Source of the DNA: an uncultured Prevotella sp.
GTDB lineage: Bacteria > Bacteroidota > Bacteroidia > Bacteroidales > Bacteroidaceae
Assembly (NCBI GenBank): GCA_944320285.1
Contig: CALUGX010000014.1
Span: 1 to 35,111, forward strand
Direction: 5' to 3'
DNA: 35,111 nucleotides
The stretch's first letter is position 1. Every line of letters starts with the position of its first letter. Positions 8,065-16,224 of the stretch are shown here, piece after piece. The translations under genes and the position numbers were made by a program. The notes beneath the pieces are model-generated. The model searched no databases. It was given only the letters and a program-made list of their open reading frames with translations, and was not told where the DNA came from.

Positions 8065-8257
8065 TTTCTTTTGTTTTTGAAGTTATATAAATGTTTTGTT
8101 GATTACTTAAAGTTACTTTCTTTCTTTTTATACTGCAAAAAATACGGTGAATTTCCATGCTGTGCAAGAGGGCACTTTTGCGCCACATAGTTACCTTGAG
8201 GTAATGATAGTTGACAGTGAGAGGGTTACGGCGGAAGAATATTTTGAAAAAAGTTTC

Positions 8258-8288
8258 TTGCTGATTAAAATAAAATTGCTTACTTTTG
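8258..8288 (+). promoter_or_regulatory. Promoter of the HxlR regulator
   Basis: TTG (8258-8260), a 20-base gap and TACTTTTG (8281-8288) match the Bacteroidota consensus. The ATG follows 26 bases later, so the leader is very short. Confidence 0.6.
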
Positions 8289-8314
8289 TAGAGCGAAATG
8301 AAAATCAATGACTT

Positions 8315-8692
8315 ATGGATAGAATGACTATTGTTGACACGATGTTTCCAGATTGTCCGATACGCAACATCCTTGCGCGCATCAGCGACAAGTGGTCTCT
8401 TTTGGTTTTGTATATGCTCGACAGGCCGGGCAAGGGCGTGGTGCGTTTCAAGCAACTCTTGCGCGACATTCCAGACATATCCCAGAAGATGCTGACCGTG
8501 ACCTTACGCACGCTTGAGGAGGACGGCTACGTCAACCGCAAGGTGTACCCAGAGGTTCCGCCGCGCGTTGAATATTCGCTTACCGACAGGGCGCGTTCGC
8601 TGCTTCCGCACGTCAACGGACTGATAGGTTGGGCCATGGAAAACCAAGATGCCATAATGAGTGACCGCCGTAAGACCCTCAAAAAGAGGTGA
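8315..8692 (+). CDS. HxlR-family winged-helix regulator
   Basis: 125 residues. The N-terminal signature DCPIRNILARISDKWSLLVL is diagnostic of HxlR proteins; the Cys at position 14 is the conserved one that senses thiol or electrophile stress in relatives such as HypR/YodB (known for the family, not shown here). The recognition helix lies around ISQKMLTVTLRTLEEDGYV, and the wing around VYPEVPPRVEYSLT. It is divergent from the broken MBL hydrolase, and in this arrangement HxlR proteins usually control the divergent gene. Its likely local target is therefore dead while the regulator is intact. The start is supported by the promoter immediately upstream. Confidence 0.9.
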   Translation: MDRMTIVDTMFPDCPIRNILARISDKWSLLVLYMLDRPGKGVVRFKQLLRDIPDISQKMLTVTLRTLEEDGYVNRKVYPEVPPRVEYSLTDRARSLLPHVNGLIGWAMENQDAIMSDRRKTLKKR

Positions 8693-8804
8693 TGCGTGAA
8701 ACGCTTGACTGTCAATGGCTACGTACGGCGCACGGAGCGGTTTGTAAAAAGATACCTTTTAAAATATAGTCGTTACAGAGTAGGCCTCTTGGTGGTCGTG
8801 TCTG

Positions 8805-8997
8805 AGAAACTGTTTTGCTTTTTTACATGACTGACATATTCTTTATTAAGAGACATCCTTTGTTTATGTTTTTAGCGTCTTACCGGCCGTTTCAGTTTGT
8901 TTTTTCGACGTTTTGCCCGCTAAACTTTATCAAAAACAAACTGAAACGGCCGGTAAGACGCTAAAAACATCGAACGAAAAAAATCAAAACAGTTTCT
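8805..8997. repeat. 193-bp nested inverted repeat, possible MITE
   Basis: Two perfect 39-bp arms (8866-8904 and 8932-8970) face each other across a 27-base loop. Outside them, AGAAACTGTTTTG (8805-8817) is matched by its perfect complement at 8985-8997. The whole element fills most of the gap between the HxlR and rlmD genes, has no open frame, and has no T run typical of a terminator. No clear target-site duplication was seen. The size and nested ends suggest a non-autonomous mobile element or a dispersed intergenic repeat. Confidence 0.7.
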
Positions 8998-9060
8998 TAT
9001 TTTCATAAGCATTTCGGTTTAAAAACTGGCAGTTATCTTTAAGTATTCGTTTTTTTGTAT

Positions 9061-9068
9061 TACTTTTG
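9061..9068 (+). promoter_or_regulatory. -7 box upstream of rlmD
   Basis: TACTTTTG matches TAnnTTTG, with only a weak CTTTAAG at the -33 position. The leader to the ATG at 9171 would be about 95 bases. The box lies just right of the inverted-repeat element, so that element does not interrupt it. Confidence 0.5.
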
Positions 9069-9170
9069 TACCAAATTACATGAATCGGCATGACGGTGAA
9101 TGCGTAAAGTCTCCAATGCATTGGCGAATTATGCAGGTCATGCGGAATAAAAAAAAACAAGACACATTAC

Positions 9171-10592
9171 ATGAGCAGGAAAAAGAAACCGTTACCCATA
9201 TTGGAGAACGTCACCATAACAGATTATGCGGCAGAGGGCAAGTCGTTGGCGAGAGTCAACGACATTGTGGTATTCGTGCCGTTTGCCGTGCCGGGTGACG
9301 TAGTTGACTTGCAGATACGCCGCAAGAAACATAGTTATTGCGAGGCTGAGATTGTCAGGATGGTAAAACCCGGCGACGTGCGCATAGAGCCTCGGTGTGC
9401 CCACTTCGGAGTGTGCGGAGGCTGTAAGTGGCAGAATGTGCCCTACACCGAGCAACTGAAAATGAAACAAAAGCAAGTGTATGACCAGCTTACGCGCATC
9501 GGCAAGGTGGAATTACCTGAATTAAAACCAATTCTCGGTTCGGAAAAGACGTTCGGTTACCGCAACAAATTGGAGTTCGGATGCAGCAATAAACGTTGGC
9601 TCACAAAGGAAGAAATTGCATCGGGCACTGAATATTCACAGATGAATGCCATCGGCTTTCACATCACCGGGGCGTTCGATAAGATATTGCCAGTGGATAA
9701 GTGTTATCTGATGGACGACCTGCATAACCGCATACGCAACGCCATTCGCGACTACGCCTATGCCACGGGCATGACGTTTTACGACCTGCGCGGTAAGCAC
9801 GGGTTGCTGCGTGACATAGTAATCCGCAACTCTGACACTGGCGAATGGATGGTGCTTGTGCAGTTCCATTATGATGAGGAGGGCGACGACGAGCGTGCCA
9901 AAGCCCTGTTACAGCACATCGCCGACGTTTTCCCTGAGATTACGGCACTGCTGTATGTTGACAATCAGAAGTTTAACGACACTTATAATGACCTCGACTT
10001 GCAGGTGTTCAAGGGCAACGACCACATCTTTGAGACTATGGACGGATTGAAATTTAAGGTCGGGGCGAAGAGTTTTTACCAGACAAACACCGAGCAGGCT
10101 TTCAGGCTTTATTCCGTTGTGCGTGACTTTGCGGGACTGACAGGCAGTGAACTCGTTTACGACCTTTATACGGGAACGGGTACGATTGCCAATTTCGTAT
10201 CCCGTTACGCACGCAGGGTGGTTGGCATAGAGTATGTGCCTGAAGCTATCGAGGACGCCAAGGTGAATTCTGAAATCAACGGAATAACCAACACAGCGTT
10301 TTATGCCGGCGACATGAAAGACATCCTTACAGACGGGTTTATCGCGGAAAACGGTCGCCCGGACATTATCATTACCGACCCGCCACGCGCAGGTATGCAC
10401 CCGGATGTGGTGCAGACAATTATCCGTGCTGCGGCGGAACGCATAGTTTATGTGAGCTGCAACCCTGCAACCCAGGCGCGCGACCTTGCCCTGCTTGATG
10501 AATATTATAAGGTGGAGGCTGTTCAGCCGGTAGATATGTTTCCGCATACGCCCCATGTTGAGAACGTTGTTTTGTTGAATAAAAGAGGTTAA
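9171..10592 (+). CDS. rlmD: 23S rRNA (uracil-5-)-methyltransferase, RumA/RlmD type
   Basis: 473 residues. It transfers a methyl group from SAM to C5 of a uridine in rRNA; related enzymes act on U747 or U1939 or on tRNA, and the exact site is not decided here. The N-terminal TRAM RNA-binding domain is about residues 8-65. It is followed by the iron-sulfur cysteines in CAHFGVCGGCKWQ. The SAM site is LVYDLYTGTGTI, the DPPRAGMHPDV motif follows, and SCNPAT carries the catalytic Cys. The C-terminal FPHTPHVENVVLL is the usual family ending. The start MSRKKKPLP fits relatives and lies downstream of a promoter. The porin gene follows after 39 bases without an obvious terminator. Confidence 0.93.
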   Translation: MSRKKKPLPILENVTITDYAAEGKSLARVNDIVVFVPFAVPGDVVDLQIRRKKHSYCEAEIVRMVKPGDVRIEPRCAHFGVCGGCKWQNVPYTEQLKMKQKQVYDQLTRIGKVELPELKPILGSEKTFGYRNKLEFGCSNKRWLTKEEIASGTEYSQMNAIGFHITGAFDKILPVDKCYLMDDLHNRIRNAIRDYAYATGMTFYDLRGKHGLLRDIVIRNSDTGEWMVLVQFHYDEEGDDERAKALLQHIADVFPEITALLYVDNQKFNDTYNDLDLQVFKGNDHIFETMDGLKFKVGAKSFYQTNTEQAFRLYSVVRDFAGLTGSELVYDLYTGTGTIANFVSRYARRVVGIEYVPEAIEDAKVNSEINGITNTAFYAGDMKDILTDGFIAENGRPDIIITDPPRAGMHPDVVQTIIRAAAERIVYVSCNPATQARDLALLDEYYKVEAVQPVDMFPHTPHVENVVLLNKRG

Positions 10593-10631
10593 ATGTATAT
10601 GTATAGTTTGAAACAAACAATTAATATAAAC

Positions 10632-11735
10632 ATGAACGGTAAATACGTTGGCTTTTTTGCCTTTTTGCTTTTTTACCTTTTTACCTTTCCACAGGTAAGC
10701 GCCGAGGAGAAAACGCAACTCTTCAGCAAACCTAAATTGAGCGGTTACGCCATCGGGCAATACCAATACAGCGGCCAGCACGATGCCGAGAGCAACTCGT
10801 TTAACGTGCGTATGGTACGCTTATCTATCGACGGACGCATTCTCGGAGACTTTGCTTACAGGGTGCAGGGGCAAGTGAATGGTAACACATCAACCCTTAG
10901 TGACAGTCCGAGGCTCGTAGATGTGTATCTTGAATGGCAGAAACTGCCTTTCCTCAAAATAAAGGCCGGACAGTTCAAACGTCCATTCACATTTGAAAAT
11001 CCGATGAATCCGATAGATCAAGGGTTTATGAGTTATTCGCAGAATGTAACGAAACTGGCAGGTTTCAACGACAGGGTAGGGGAACACGCTTCTAACGGAC
11101 GTGACATAGGTTTGCAGCTTCAGGGTGATTTGATTAAGACATCTGCCGGTCGTCCGTTGTTGCATTATCAAGTCGGAGTGTTCAACGGACAAGGTATTAA
11201 CACCAAGGACGTTGACAACCAGAAGGACGTTATAGGCGGATTGTGGGTGATGCCGGTTGAAGGTTTGCGCATAGGAGCGTTCGGATGGACCGGTTCTTAC
11301 GCCCGTAAAGGCGGCGACGGAGTGAAAAGTCTTGCCAAGCGGCGTTATGCAATAAGCGGCGAATACGCCATCGATGACTGGACTTTCCGCTCAGAATACA
11401 TCCATTCCACCGGTCTTGGGTTTAGCACGGTCTACAACCAAAGTTCAGATACAAAAGCAGATGAAGTGAACCATGAAGCCGGCGACAAGGCCGATGGCTT
11501 TTATGCTTTGGCTATTGCGCCTGTCATAAAGAATAAACTACACGTGAAAGCTCGTTATGACGTTTATCGTCCAAGGGCGGAGTGGGGCACAAGCAAGACG
11601 TATTACGAGATTGGCGTTGACTATCTTTTTATTAAAAACTTACAGATAAACTTGGAATATGCCTTTGTTAACGACCGTTCGCTTGCTCGACACAATTACA
11701 GTATGATAGACACACAGCTGTCTTTCAGGTTCTGA
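10632..11735 (+). CDS. OprP/OprO-type outer-membrane porin
   Basis: 367 residues from the ATG at 10632. This start puts a proper signal peptide at the front (MNGKYVGFFAFLLFYLFTF, cut around VSA-EE); the in-frame start at 10593 would add 13 residues that spoil it. The body is of the phosphate-selective porin O/P type: KLSGYAIGQYQYS at the first strand, the FNVRMVRLSIDGRI and VDVYLEWQ strands, KIKAGQFKRPFTFENPMNP, and a final strand MIDTQLSFRF ending in Phe, as needed for BAM-dependent insertion. The substrate cannot be deduced; in Bacteroidota this family is general and not proven to be phosphate-specific. Confidence 0.88.
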   Translation: MNGKYVGFFAFLLFYLFTFPQVSAEEKTQLFSKPKLSGYAIGQYQYSGQHDAESNSFNVRMVRLSIDGRILGDFAYRVQGQVNGNTSTLSDSPRLVDVYLEWQKLPFLKIKAGQFKRPFTFENPMNPIDQGFMSYSQNVTKLAGFNDRVGEHASNGRDIGLQLQGDLIKTSAGRPLLHYQVGVFNGQGINTKDVDNQKDVIGGLWVMPVEGLRIGAFGWTGSYARKGGDGVKSLAKRRYAISGEYAIDDWTFRSEYIHSTGLGFSTVYNQSSDTKADEVNHEAGDKADGFYALAIAPVIKNKLHVKARYDVYRPRAEWGTSKTYYEIGVDYLFIKNLQINLEYAFVNDRSLARHNYSMIDTQLSFRF

Positions 11736-11816
11736 GTTGGTGTGGAGTACTTTGTGAATAAACCTGTTTTTACTTTTTCTTAATAGTTTTTTACCATTAA
11801 AATAAAATATACAACC

Positions 11817-14018
11817 ATGAATATTCCATCAGTATTTTGGTTAGTTCCGCTTGCTTCGGTGTGCGCGCTGGCTATGGCTTGGTACTTTTTCAAGTACATG
11901 ATGAAAGAAGACGAGGGGACGGATCGTATGAAAGAGATAGCCGGCTACATACGTGTCGGAGCAATGGCTTATCTGAAGCAGCAGTATAAGGTGGTCGGGG
12001 TAATATTTATCATTCTTTGCGCCGTGTTCGCTTTCATGGCATATGTTCTCCATGTGCAGAACCCTTGGGTGCCTTTTGCATTTTTGACTGGTGGAATCTT
12101 CTCCGGACTTTGTGGCTTTTTCGGGATGAAGACGGCAACTTACGCCTCGGCGCGCACTGCAAACGCCGTGAGTCGAAGCCTTGACAGCGGCTTGCGGATA
12201 GCGTTCAGGAGCGGAGCGGTGATGGGGCTTGTTGTCGTAGGACTTGGGCTTCTCGACATCGCTTTGTGGTTTGTACTGCTTGGTGCGTTCTATGACGGTG
12301 AGGATATGGCTCTCGTCACGATAACGACAACGATGCTTACATTCGGTATGGGGGCGTCAACTCAGGCGTTGTTCGCACGTGTCGGTGGTGGAATTTATAC
12401 CAAAGCTGCCGACGTCGGGGCAGACCTTGTGGGCAAGGTTGAGGCCGACATACCTGAAGACGATCCCCGCAACCCGGCCACGATAGCAGATAATGTTGGT
12501 GATAATGTCGGGGATGTTGCCGGTATGGGGGCAGATTTGTATGAAAGTTATTGCGGAAGTATACTGAGCACGGCTGCTCTTGGCGCAACGGCTTTTGCCT
12601 TGGATGGCGATATGCAGATGAAGGCTGTTGTAGCACCGATGTTGATTGCTGCCGTAGGCATATTCCTTTCGCTTGCCGGAATATTCATGGTGCGCACTAA
12701 AGAGGGTGCAACGATGCGTGACTTGCTTCATTCGTTAAGCCTTGGTACGAATGCTTCGGCCTGCATGATAGCTGTCGCAACGTTTATTATAATGTATTTC
12801 TTGAAACTTGAAAACTGGATAGGTGTCTCGTTTTCTGTAATCAGTGGTCTTGCGGCTGGTGTAATAATAGGTTCTGCGACAGAATATTACACAAGTCAAA
12901 GTTATAAGCCTACTAAGAGCATTGCCAAGTCTTCAGAGACTGGTTCGGCCACGGTAATCATAAAGGGCATAGGCACAGGCATGATTTCAACTATGGTTCC
13001 GGTGGCCACAATTTCAATAGCTATAATGGCAAGTTATTTATGTGCCAATGGTTTTGATATGTCGATGAGTTCTTCAAGCATTTCAAAGGGTCTTTATGGC
13101 ATCGGCATTGCAGCAGTAGGAATGCTCTCGACGCTTGGTATAACGCTTGCAACCGATGCTTACGGCCCTATTGCCGACAACGCCGGAGGCAATGCAGAAA
13201 TGAGCGGACTCGACCCGGAAGTGCGCAAACGTACAGACGCCCTCGACGCACTTGGCAACACGACAGCGGCTACGGGTAAAGGGTTTGCCATCGGTAGTGC
13301 GGCTCTTACGGCTTTGGCTTTGCTTGCGTCGTATGTCGAAGAGATAAAGATAAACATGATAAGAGCCATGAATGATGGTGCCACGTTTATTGATAACTTA
13401 GGCAATACCTTTGATCCGGCAAATGCGGGATTGTTAGATATGATTGATTTCTTCCAGGTTAACCTTATGAATCCGAATGTCTTGGTTGGTGTTTTCATCG
13501 GGGCTATGGCCGCATTCATGTTCAGTGGCATCACGATGGGTGCCGTAGGGCGTGCCGCAGGCTCTATGGTTGAGGAGGTAAGGCGACAGTTTCGTGAGAT
13601 TAAGGGAATTCTTGAGGGGAAGGCTACACCCGACTATGGACGTTGTATAAAAATTTCTACTCGTTCGGCTTTGCACGAGATGGTGTTACCGTCGCTGCTT
13701 GCCATTGTGATACCGGTTGTCGTAGGGATGGTTTTTGGCGTAGCCGGTGTGTTGGGGCTTCTTGTAGGCGGGATGTCAACAGGCTTCACCTTGGCCGTGT
13801 TCATGGCCAATTCCGGCGGTGCATGGGATAATGCTAAGAAACTAATTGAGGAAGGTCACTATGACGGCAAGGGTTCCCCGTGCCACAAGGCGGCAATCGT
13901 CGGTGACACCGTCGGCGACCCGTTTAAAGATACTTCAGGTCCGTCGCTCAACATTTTAATCAAACTTATGTCTATGGTAAGCATAGTTATGGCCGGACTT
14001 ACGGTGGCATTGATTTGA
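11817..14018 (+). CDS. hppA: Membrane-bound pyrophosphatase, K+-dependent type
   Basis: 733 residues with about 16 membrane helices. It hydrolyses cytoplasmic pyrophosphate and pumps Na+ and/or H+ outward. Pyrophosphate-binding motifs are DVGADLVGKVEADIPEDDPRNPATIADNVGDNVGD (about 199-233) and, near the C-terminus, HKAAIVGDTVGDPFKDTSGPS. The segment GNTTAATGKG (about 480-489) has Ala at 484 and Gly at 487, where K+-independent pumps have Lys and Thr. This places it in the K+-dependent class, whose members in Bacteroidota are largely Na+- or Na+/H+-pumping (family knowledge; the ion is an inference). It pairs logically with ppdK in this window. Confidence 0.95.
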   Translation: MNIPSVFWLVPLASVCALAMAWYFFKYMMKEDEGTDRMKEIAGYIRVGAMAYLKQQYKVVGVIFIILCAVFAFMAYVLHVQNPWVPFAFLTGGIFSGLCGFFGMKTATYASARTANAVSRSLDSGLRIAFRSGAVMGLVVVGLGLLDIALWFVLLGAFYDGEDMALVTITTTMLTFGMGASTQALFARVGGGIYTKAADVGADLVGKVEADIPEDDPRNPATIADNVGDNVGDVAGMGADLYESYCGSILSTAALGATAFALDGDMQMKAVVAPMLIAAVGIFLSLAGIFMVRTKEGATMRDLLHSLSLGTNASACMIAVATFIIMYFLKLENWIGVSFSVISGLAAGVIIGSATEYYTSQSYKPTKSIAKSSETGSATVIIKGIGTGMISTMVPVATISIAIMASYLCANGFDMSMSSSSISKGLYGIGIAAVGMLSTLGITLATDAYGPIADNAGGNAEMSGLDPEVRKRTDALDALGNTTAATGKGFAIGSAALTALALLASYVEEIKINMIRAMNDGATFIDNLGNTFDPANAGLLDMIDFFQVNLMNPNVLVGVFIGAMAAFMFSGITMGAVGRAAGSMVEEVRRQFREIKGILEGKATPDYGRCIKISTRSALHEMVLPSLLAIVIPVVVGMVFGVAGVLGLLVGGMSTGFTLAVFMANSGGAWDNAKKLIEEGHYDGKGSPCHKAAIVGDTVGDPFKDTSGPSLNILIKLMSMVSIVMAGLTVALI

Positions 14019-14033
14019 TGCTTCGCCGTAAAT

Positions 14034-14058
14034 CCGGCCATAGCTATGGCCGGGTTTT
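14034..14058 (+). terminator. Terminator after hppA
   Basis: Perfect 20-base palindrome CCGGCCATAG/CTATGGCCGG (14034-14053) followed by GTTTTG, 15 bases after the hppA stop. Classic intrinsic terminator shape. Confidence 0.75.
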
Positions 14059-14060
14059 GT

Positions 14061-14132
14061 AATAAGTAGTTGTCAATAATTAATGAACATATAATTTTTA
14101 GTCGAATGTTTAATTATTGACAACTACTTATT
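14061..14132. repeat. Perfect 23-bp inverted repeat between convergent hppA and dapA
   Basis: Arms 14061-14083 and 14110-14132 are exact complements around a 26-base AT-rich loop. The right arm touches the dapA stop codon (14132-14134). It can serve as the dapA terminator and backs up the hppA terminator just to its left, although neither side has a long T run. Confidence 0.65.
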
Positions 14133-15016
14133 TACAGCCTGAATTTCAGTGTTTCACTGATTTTTTGCATTGTAGTAAGGCGCGTTGGCACGAGTGGCAG
14201 GCGCAATATGTTTTCAATCATTCCCATCTCGTGCAGCATTGCCTTGACGCCGGCAGGATTGCCGTCAACGAAGAGCAAACTGAACAGATCCGTGAACTTA
14301 TGGTGTATCTTGCGCGCACTTTCGATTTCACCTTTCATTTCCAGTCTTATCATTCGTGAAAATTCCTTTGGCAAGGCATTGCCGATAACGGAAATGACGC
14401 CCGCTGCTCCGCAGGCTATCATTGGGAATGTCAGGGCATCGTCGCCACTGATTACGTCAAATGTGTCAGGTTTGTTTTTGATAATTTCATCCACTTGTTC
14501 CAGATTGCCGCTGGCTTCTTTTATTCCAACGATGTTCTCGCAGTCACGTGCAAGCCTGATAGTCGTTTCGGCCTTCAGATTAACGCCCGTTCGTCCCGGT
14601 ACGTTGTATAGCACTACGGGCAGCTTTGTGGCCGAGGCTATGGTCTTGAAGTGCTGGTAAAGGCCTTCCTGTGACGGTTTGTTGTAATATGGGCATACGC
14701 TTAATATTCCGTCGATGCCGGAGAAGTCACCTGTCTGTAACTCGTTCACTACTTCGGCGGTATTGTTTCCTCCGCATCCGATGAGTATGGGCATCCTATC
14801 GCCAGCCATGTCAACCACAAGCTCCTTGATTTTCTGTTTCTCTTCTTTGGTCAACGTCGGGGTCTCACCAGTCGTTGCAAGTATGCAAAAAAAGTCGGCT
14901 CCGCCGGCAATCTGGTATTCTATCAGCCTTTTCAACGCCACATAGTCTACGTTGCCGTCGGTTGTGAACGGTGTTACGAGTGCTATCCCTAAACCTTTGA
15001 ATATATTGTGTGCCAT
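14132..15016 (-). CDS. dapA: 4-hydroxy-tetrahydrodipicolinate synthase
   Basis: 294 residues, normal length. It condenses pyruvate with aspartate semialdehyde in the first committed step toward diaminopimelate and lysine. It is a TIM barrel with the Schiff-base Lys at 166 in GIKEASG, the catalytic Tyr at 137 in YNVPGRTG, the Thr pair at 48-49 in ATTGE and Tyr 111 in CPYYNKPSQ. The start MAHNIFKGLGIALVTPF is typical. It has its own promoter and is separated by a stem-loop from the EamA gene upstream, so it is probably monocistronic. Diaminopimelate is needed for the cell wall, so the gene is likely essential. Confidence 0.96.
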   Translation of the reverse strand: MAHNIFKGLGIALVTPFTTDGNVDYVALKRLIEYQIAGGADFFCILATTGETPTLTKEEKQKIKELVVDMAGDRMPILIGCGGNNTAEVVNELQTGDFSGIDGILSVCPYYNKPSQEGLYQHFKTIASATKLPVVLYNVPGRTGVNLKAETTIRLARDCENIVGIKEASGNLEQVDEIIKNKPDTFDVISGDDALTFPMIACGAAGVISVIGNALPKEFSRMIRLEMKGEIESARKIHHKFTDLFSLLFVDGNPAGVKAMLHEMGMIENILRLPLVPTRLTTMQKISETLKFRL

Positions 15017-15051
15017 AAAAGTTATGCCTTAAAATTATTATAAATCAGATG

Positions 15052-15083
15052 CAAAAATACTATTTTTGTGTCAAAAACACAAA
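15052..15083 (-). promoter_or_regulatory. Promoter of dapA
   Basis: On the minus strand TTTG (15080-15083), 20 bases, then TATTTTTG (15052-15059). Matches the Bacteroidota consensus; the leader is about 30 bases. Confidence 0.65.
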
Positions 15084-15117
15084 TAAAACTAACTATTTTT
15101 AGCAAACAGGGGCAGAC

Positions 15118-15191
15118 GAATTAGGAGTTAAGAAAATATGCTTTATTGGACATAAACCTTTATGCCACCATATTTTCTTAACTCTTAATTA
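15118..15191 (-). repeat. AATTAAGAGTTAAG hairpin, copy A (after EamA gene)
   Basis: The core arms GAGTTAAGAAAATATG (15125-15140) and its perfect complement (15169-15184) extend outward to about 22 bp with one mismatch. The right edge lies a few bases beyond the EamA stop codon. It is probably a terminator-like stem; related copies are at 16151-16222, 22504-22574 and 30521-30602. Confidence 0.65.
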
Positions 15192-15197
15192 TTTCCT

Positions 15198-16115
15198 TTA
15201 CCTGCTTCCGATGTAAAGGAACAGCATACCGAGCAACACGAGGGCAAGGTCTACCACCTTGCTCTTGAGGTTCTTTTCGTGCAAAAGTACCGCGCCGAAC
15301 AGGAACGACACAATTACACTGCCGCGGCGTATCATCGACACAATACTTATCATTGCGCCGGGGACGCTCAGGGCATAGAAGTAAACGAAGTCGGCCGCAC
15401 TGAGGAACACACTTATCAGCACGATGCACCAGTCCCAGCGGAAACGAGTGGTGGTCTTGCGTTTGGGCCACCATATCAGCATTATCATGGCCAGCATCAT
15501 GAAGCATTGGTAGATGTTATACCAGCTCTGCACCATCATGCGGTCGAGCCCTACTCCGCCATGTCCCTTGGGAGCCATGAGAAATTTGTCATAAAGTCCG
15601 CTTACGGCACCGAGCAGCGCGGCCAGCACCACGAAGTAAATCCAGCGGTTGTGCTTGAAGTCGATACCCTCTTTTTTACCGCTGCGGCTCAACATGAAGA
15701 ACGAGGCTACGGCCAACGCCACGCCGATCCACTGATAGATGTTTAAGCGCTCGCCAAAAACTATGAATGCGCCTATGAGCACCATCACAGGGCGTGTGGC
15801 ATTGATTGGCCCGACGATGGTAAGCGGCAGGTGTTTCATTCCGAAATATCCGAACACCCATGACGACAGCACGATTAGACTCTTGAGCACTATGTACTTA
15901 TGCACTTCCCATCCGCCCGAAGCTGTGTGGAAGATGGTGTCGTCGAGCAGACTGGTAGTGCCCGAAAGCACGATGAACGGCAGGAATATGAGTGACGAGA
16001 ACAGTGTGTTGAGGAACAGCACGGGAATGACTGCGTTGCCGTCGAGCGACTTCTTCTTGAACGAGTCGTAAAAGCCGAGCAACGCCGCTGATAAGAATGC
16101 TAATACTAACCACAT
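15198..16115 (-). CDS. EamA/DMT-family transporter
   Basis: 305 residues, two EamA repeats and about ten predicted membrane helices from MWLVLAFLSAALLGFYDSF to LVLLGMLFLYIGSR. The first repeat ends at about 145 with FIVFGERLNIYQWIGVALAV; the second has GAVLLHEKNLKSKVVDLALV. Both show the usual E-rich pre-helix-10 signature of drug/metabolite exporters. The substrate is unknown. It lies 109 bases downstream of truA on the same strand, with a stem-loop between, so coupling is uncertain. The start at 16113-16115 gives the first helix immediately, as is usual for the family. Confidence 0.88.
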   Translation of the reverse strand: MWLVLAFLSAALLGFYDSFKKKSLDGNAVIPVLFLNTLFSSLIFLPFIVLSGTTSLLDDTIFHTASGGWEVHKYIVLKSLIVLSSWVFGYFGMKHLPLTIVGPINATRPVMVLIGAFIVFGERLNIYQWIGVALAVASFFMLSRSGKKEGIDFKHNRWIYFVVLAALLGAVSGLYDKFLMAPKGHGGVGLDRMMVQSWYNIYQCFMMLAMIMLIWWPKRKTTTRFRWDWCIVLISVFLSAADFVYFYALSVPGAMISIVSMIRRGSVIVSFLFGAVLLHEKNLKSKVVDLALVLLGMLFLYIGSR

Positions 16116-16150
16116 AGTTTTTATTTTAGGATTTTAGGGATGGGATGTTA

Positions 16151-16222
16151 AGAATTAAGAGTTAAGAAAATATGCTTTGCGGCTATATTCAATAACAAGA
16201 CATTCTTTCTTAACTCTTAATT
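16151..16222 (-). repeat. AATTAAGAGTTAAG hairpin, copy B (overlapping truA end)
   Basis: AATTAAGAGTTAAGAAA (16153-16169) is perfectly complementary to 16206-16222. A further copy of the TTAAGAGTTAA unit continues to about 16237, so the last codons and the stop of truA are written by repeat sequence. Confidence 0.65.
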
Positions 16223-16224
16223 TT

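Noticed and set aside
10593-10631. Longer porin start at 10593
   Set aside because: It begins one base after the rlmD stop and adds 13 residues before an ideal signal peptide, so the ATG at 10632 is preferred.
10032-10781. Large minus-strand frame across rlmD and the porin gene (9909-10781)
   Set aside because: It lies opposite two well-supported genes and has no recognisable domain; it is an antisense shadow.
11750-11800. Promoter directly upstream of hppA
   Set aside because: TACTTTG and TACTTTTT are near matches only, each one base off the consensus; not strong enough to list as a feature.
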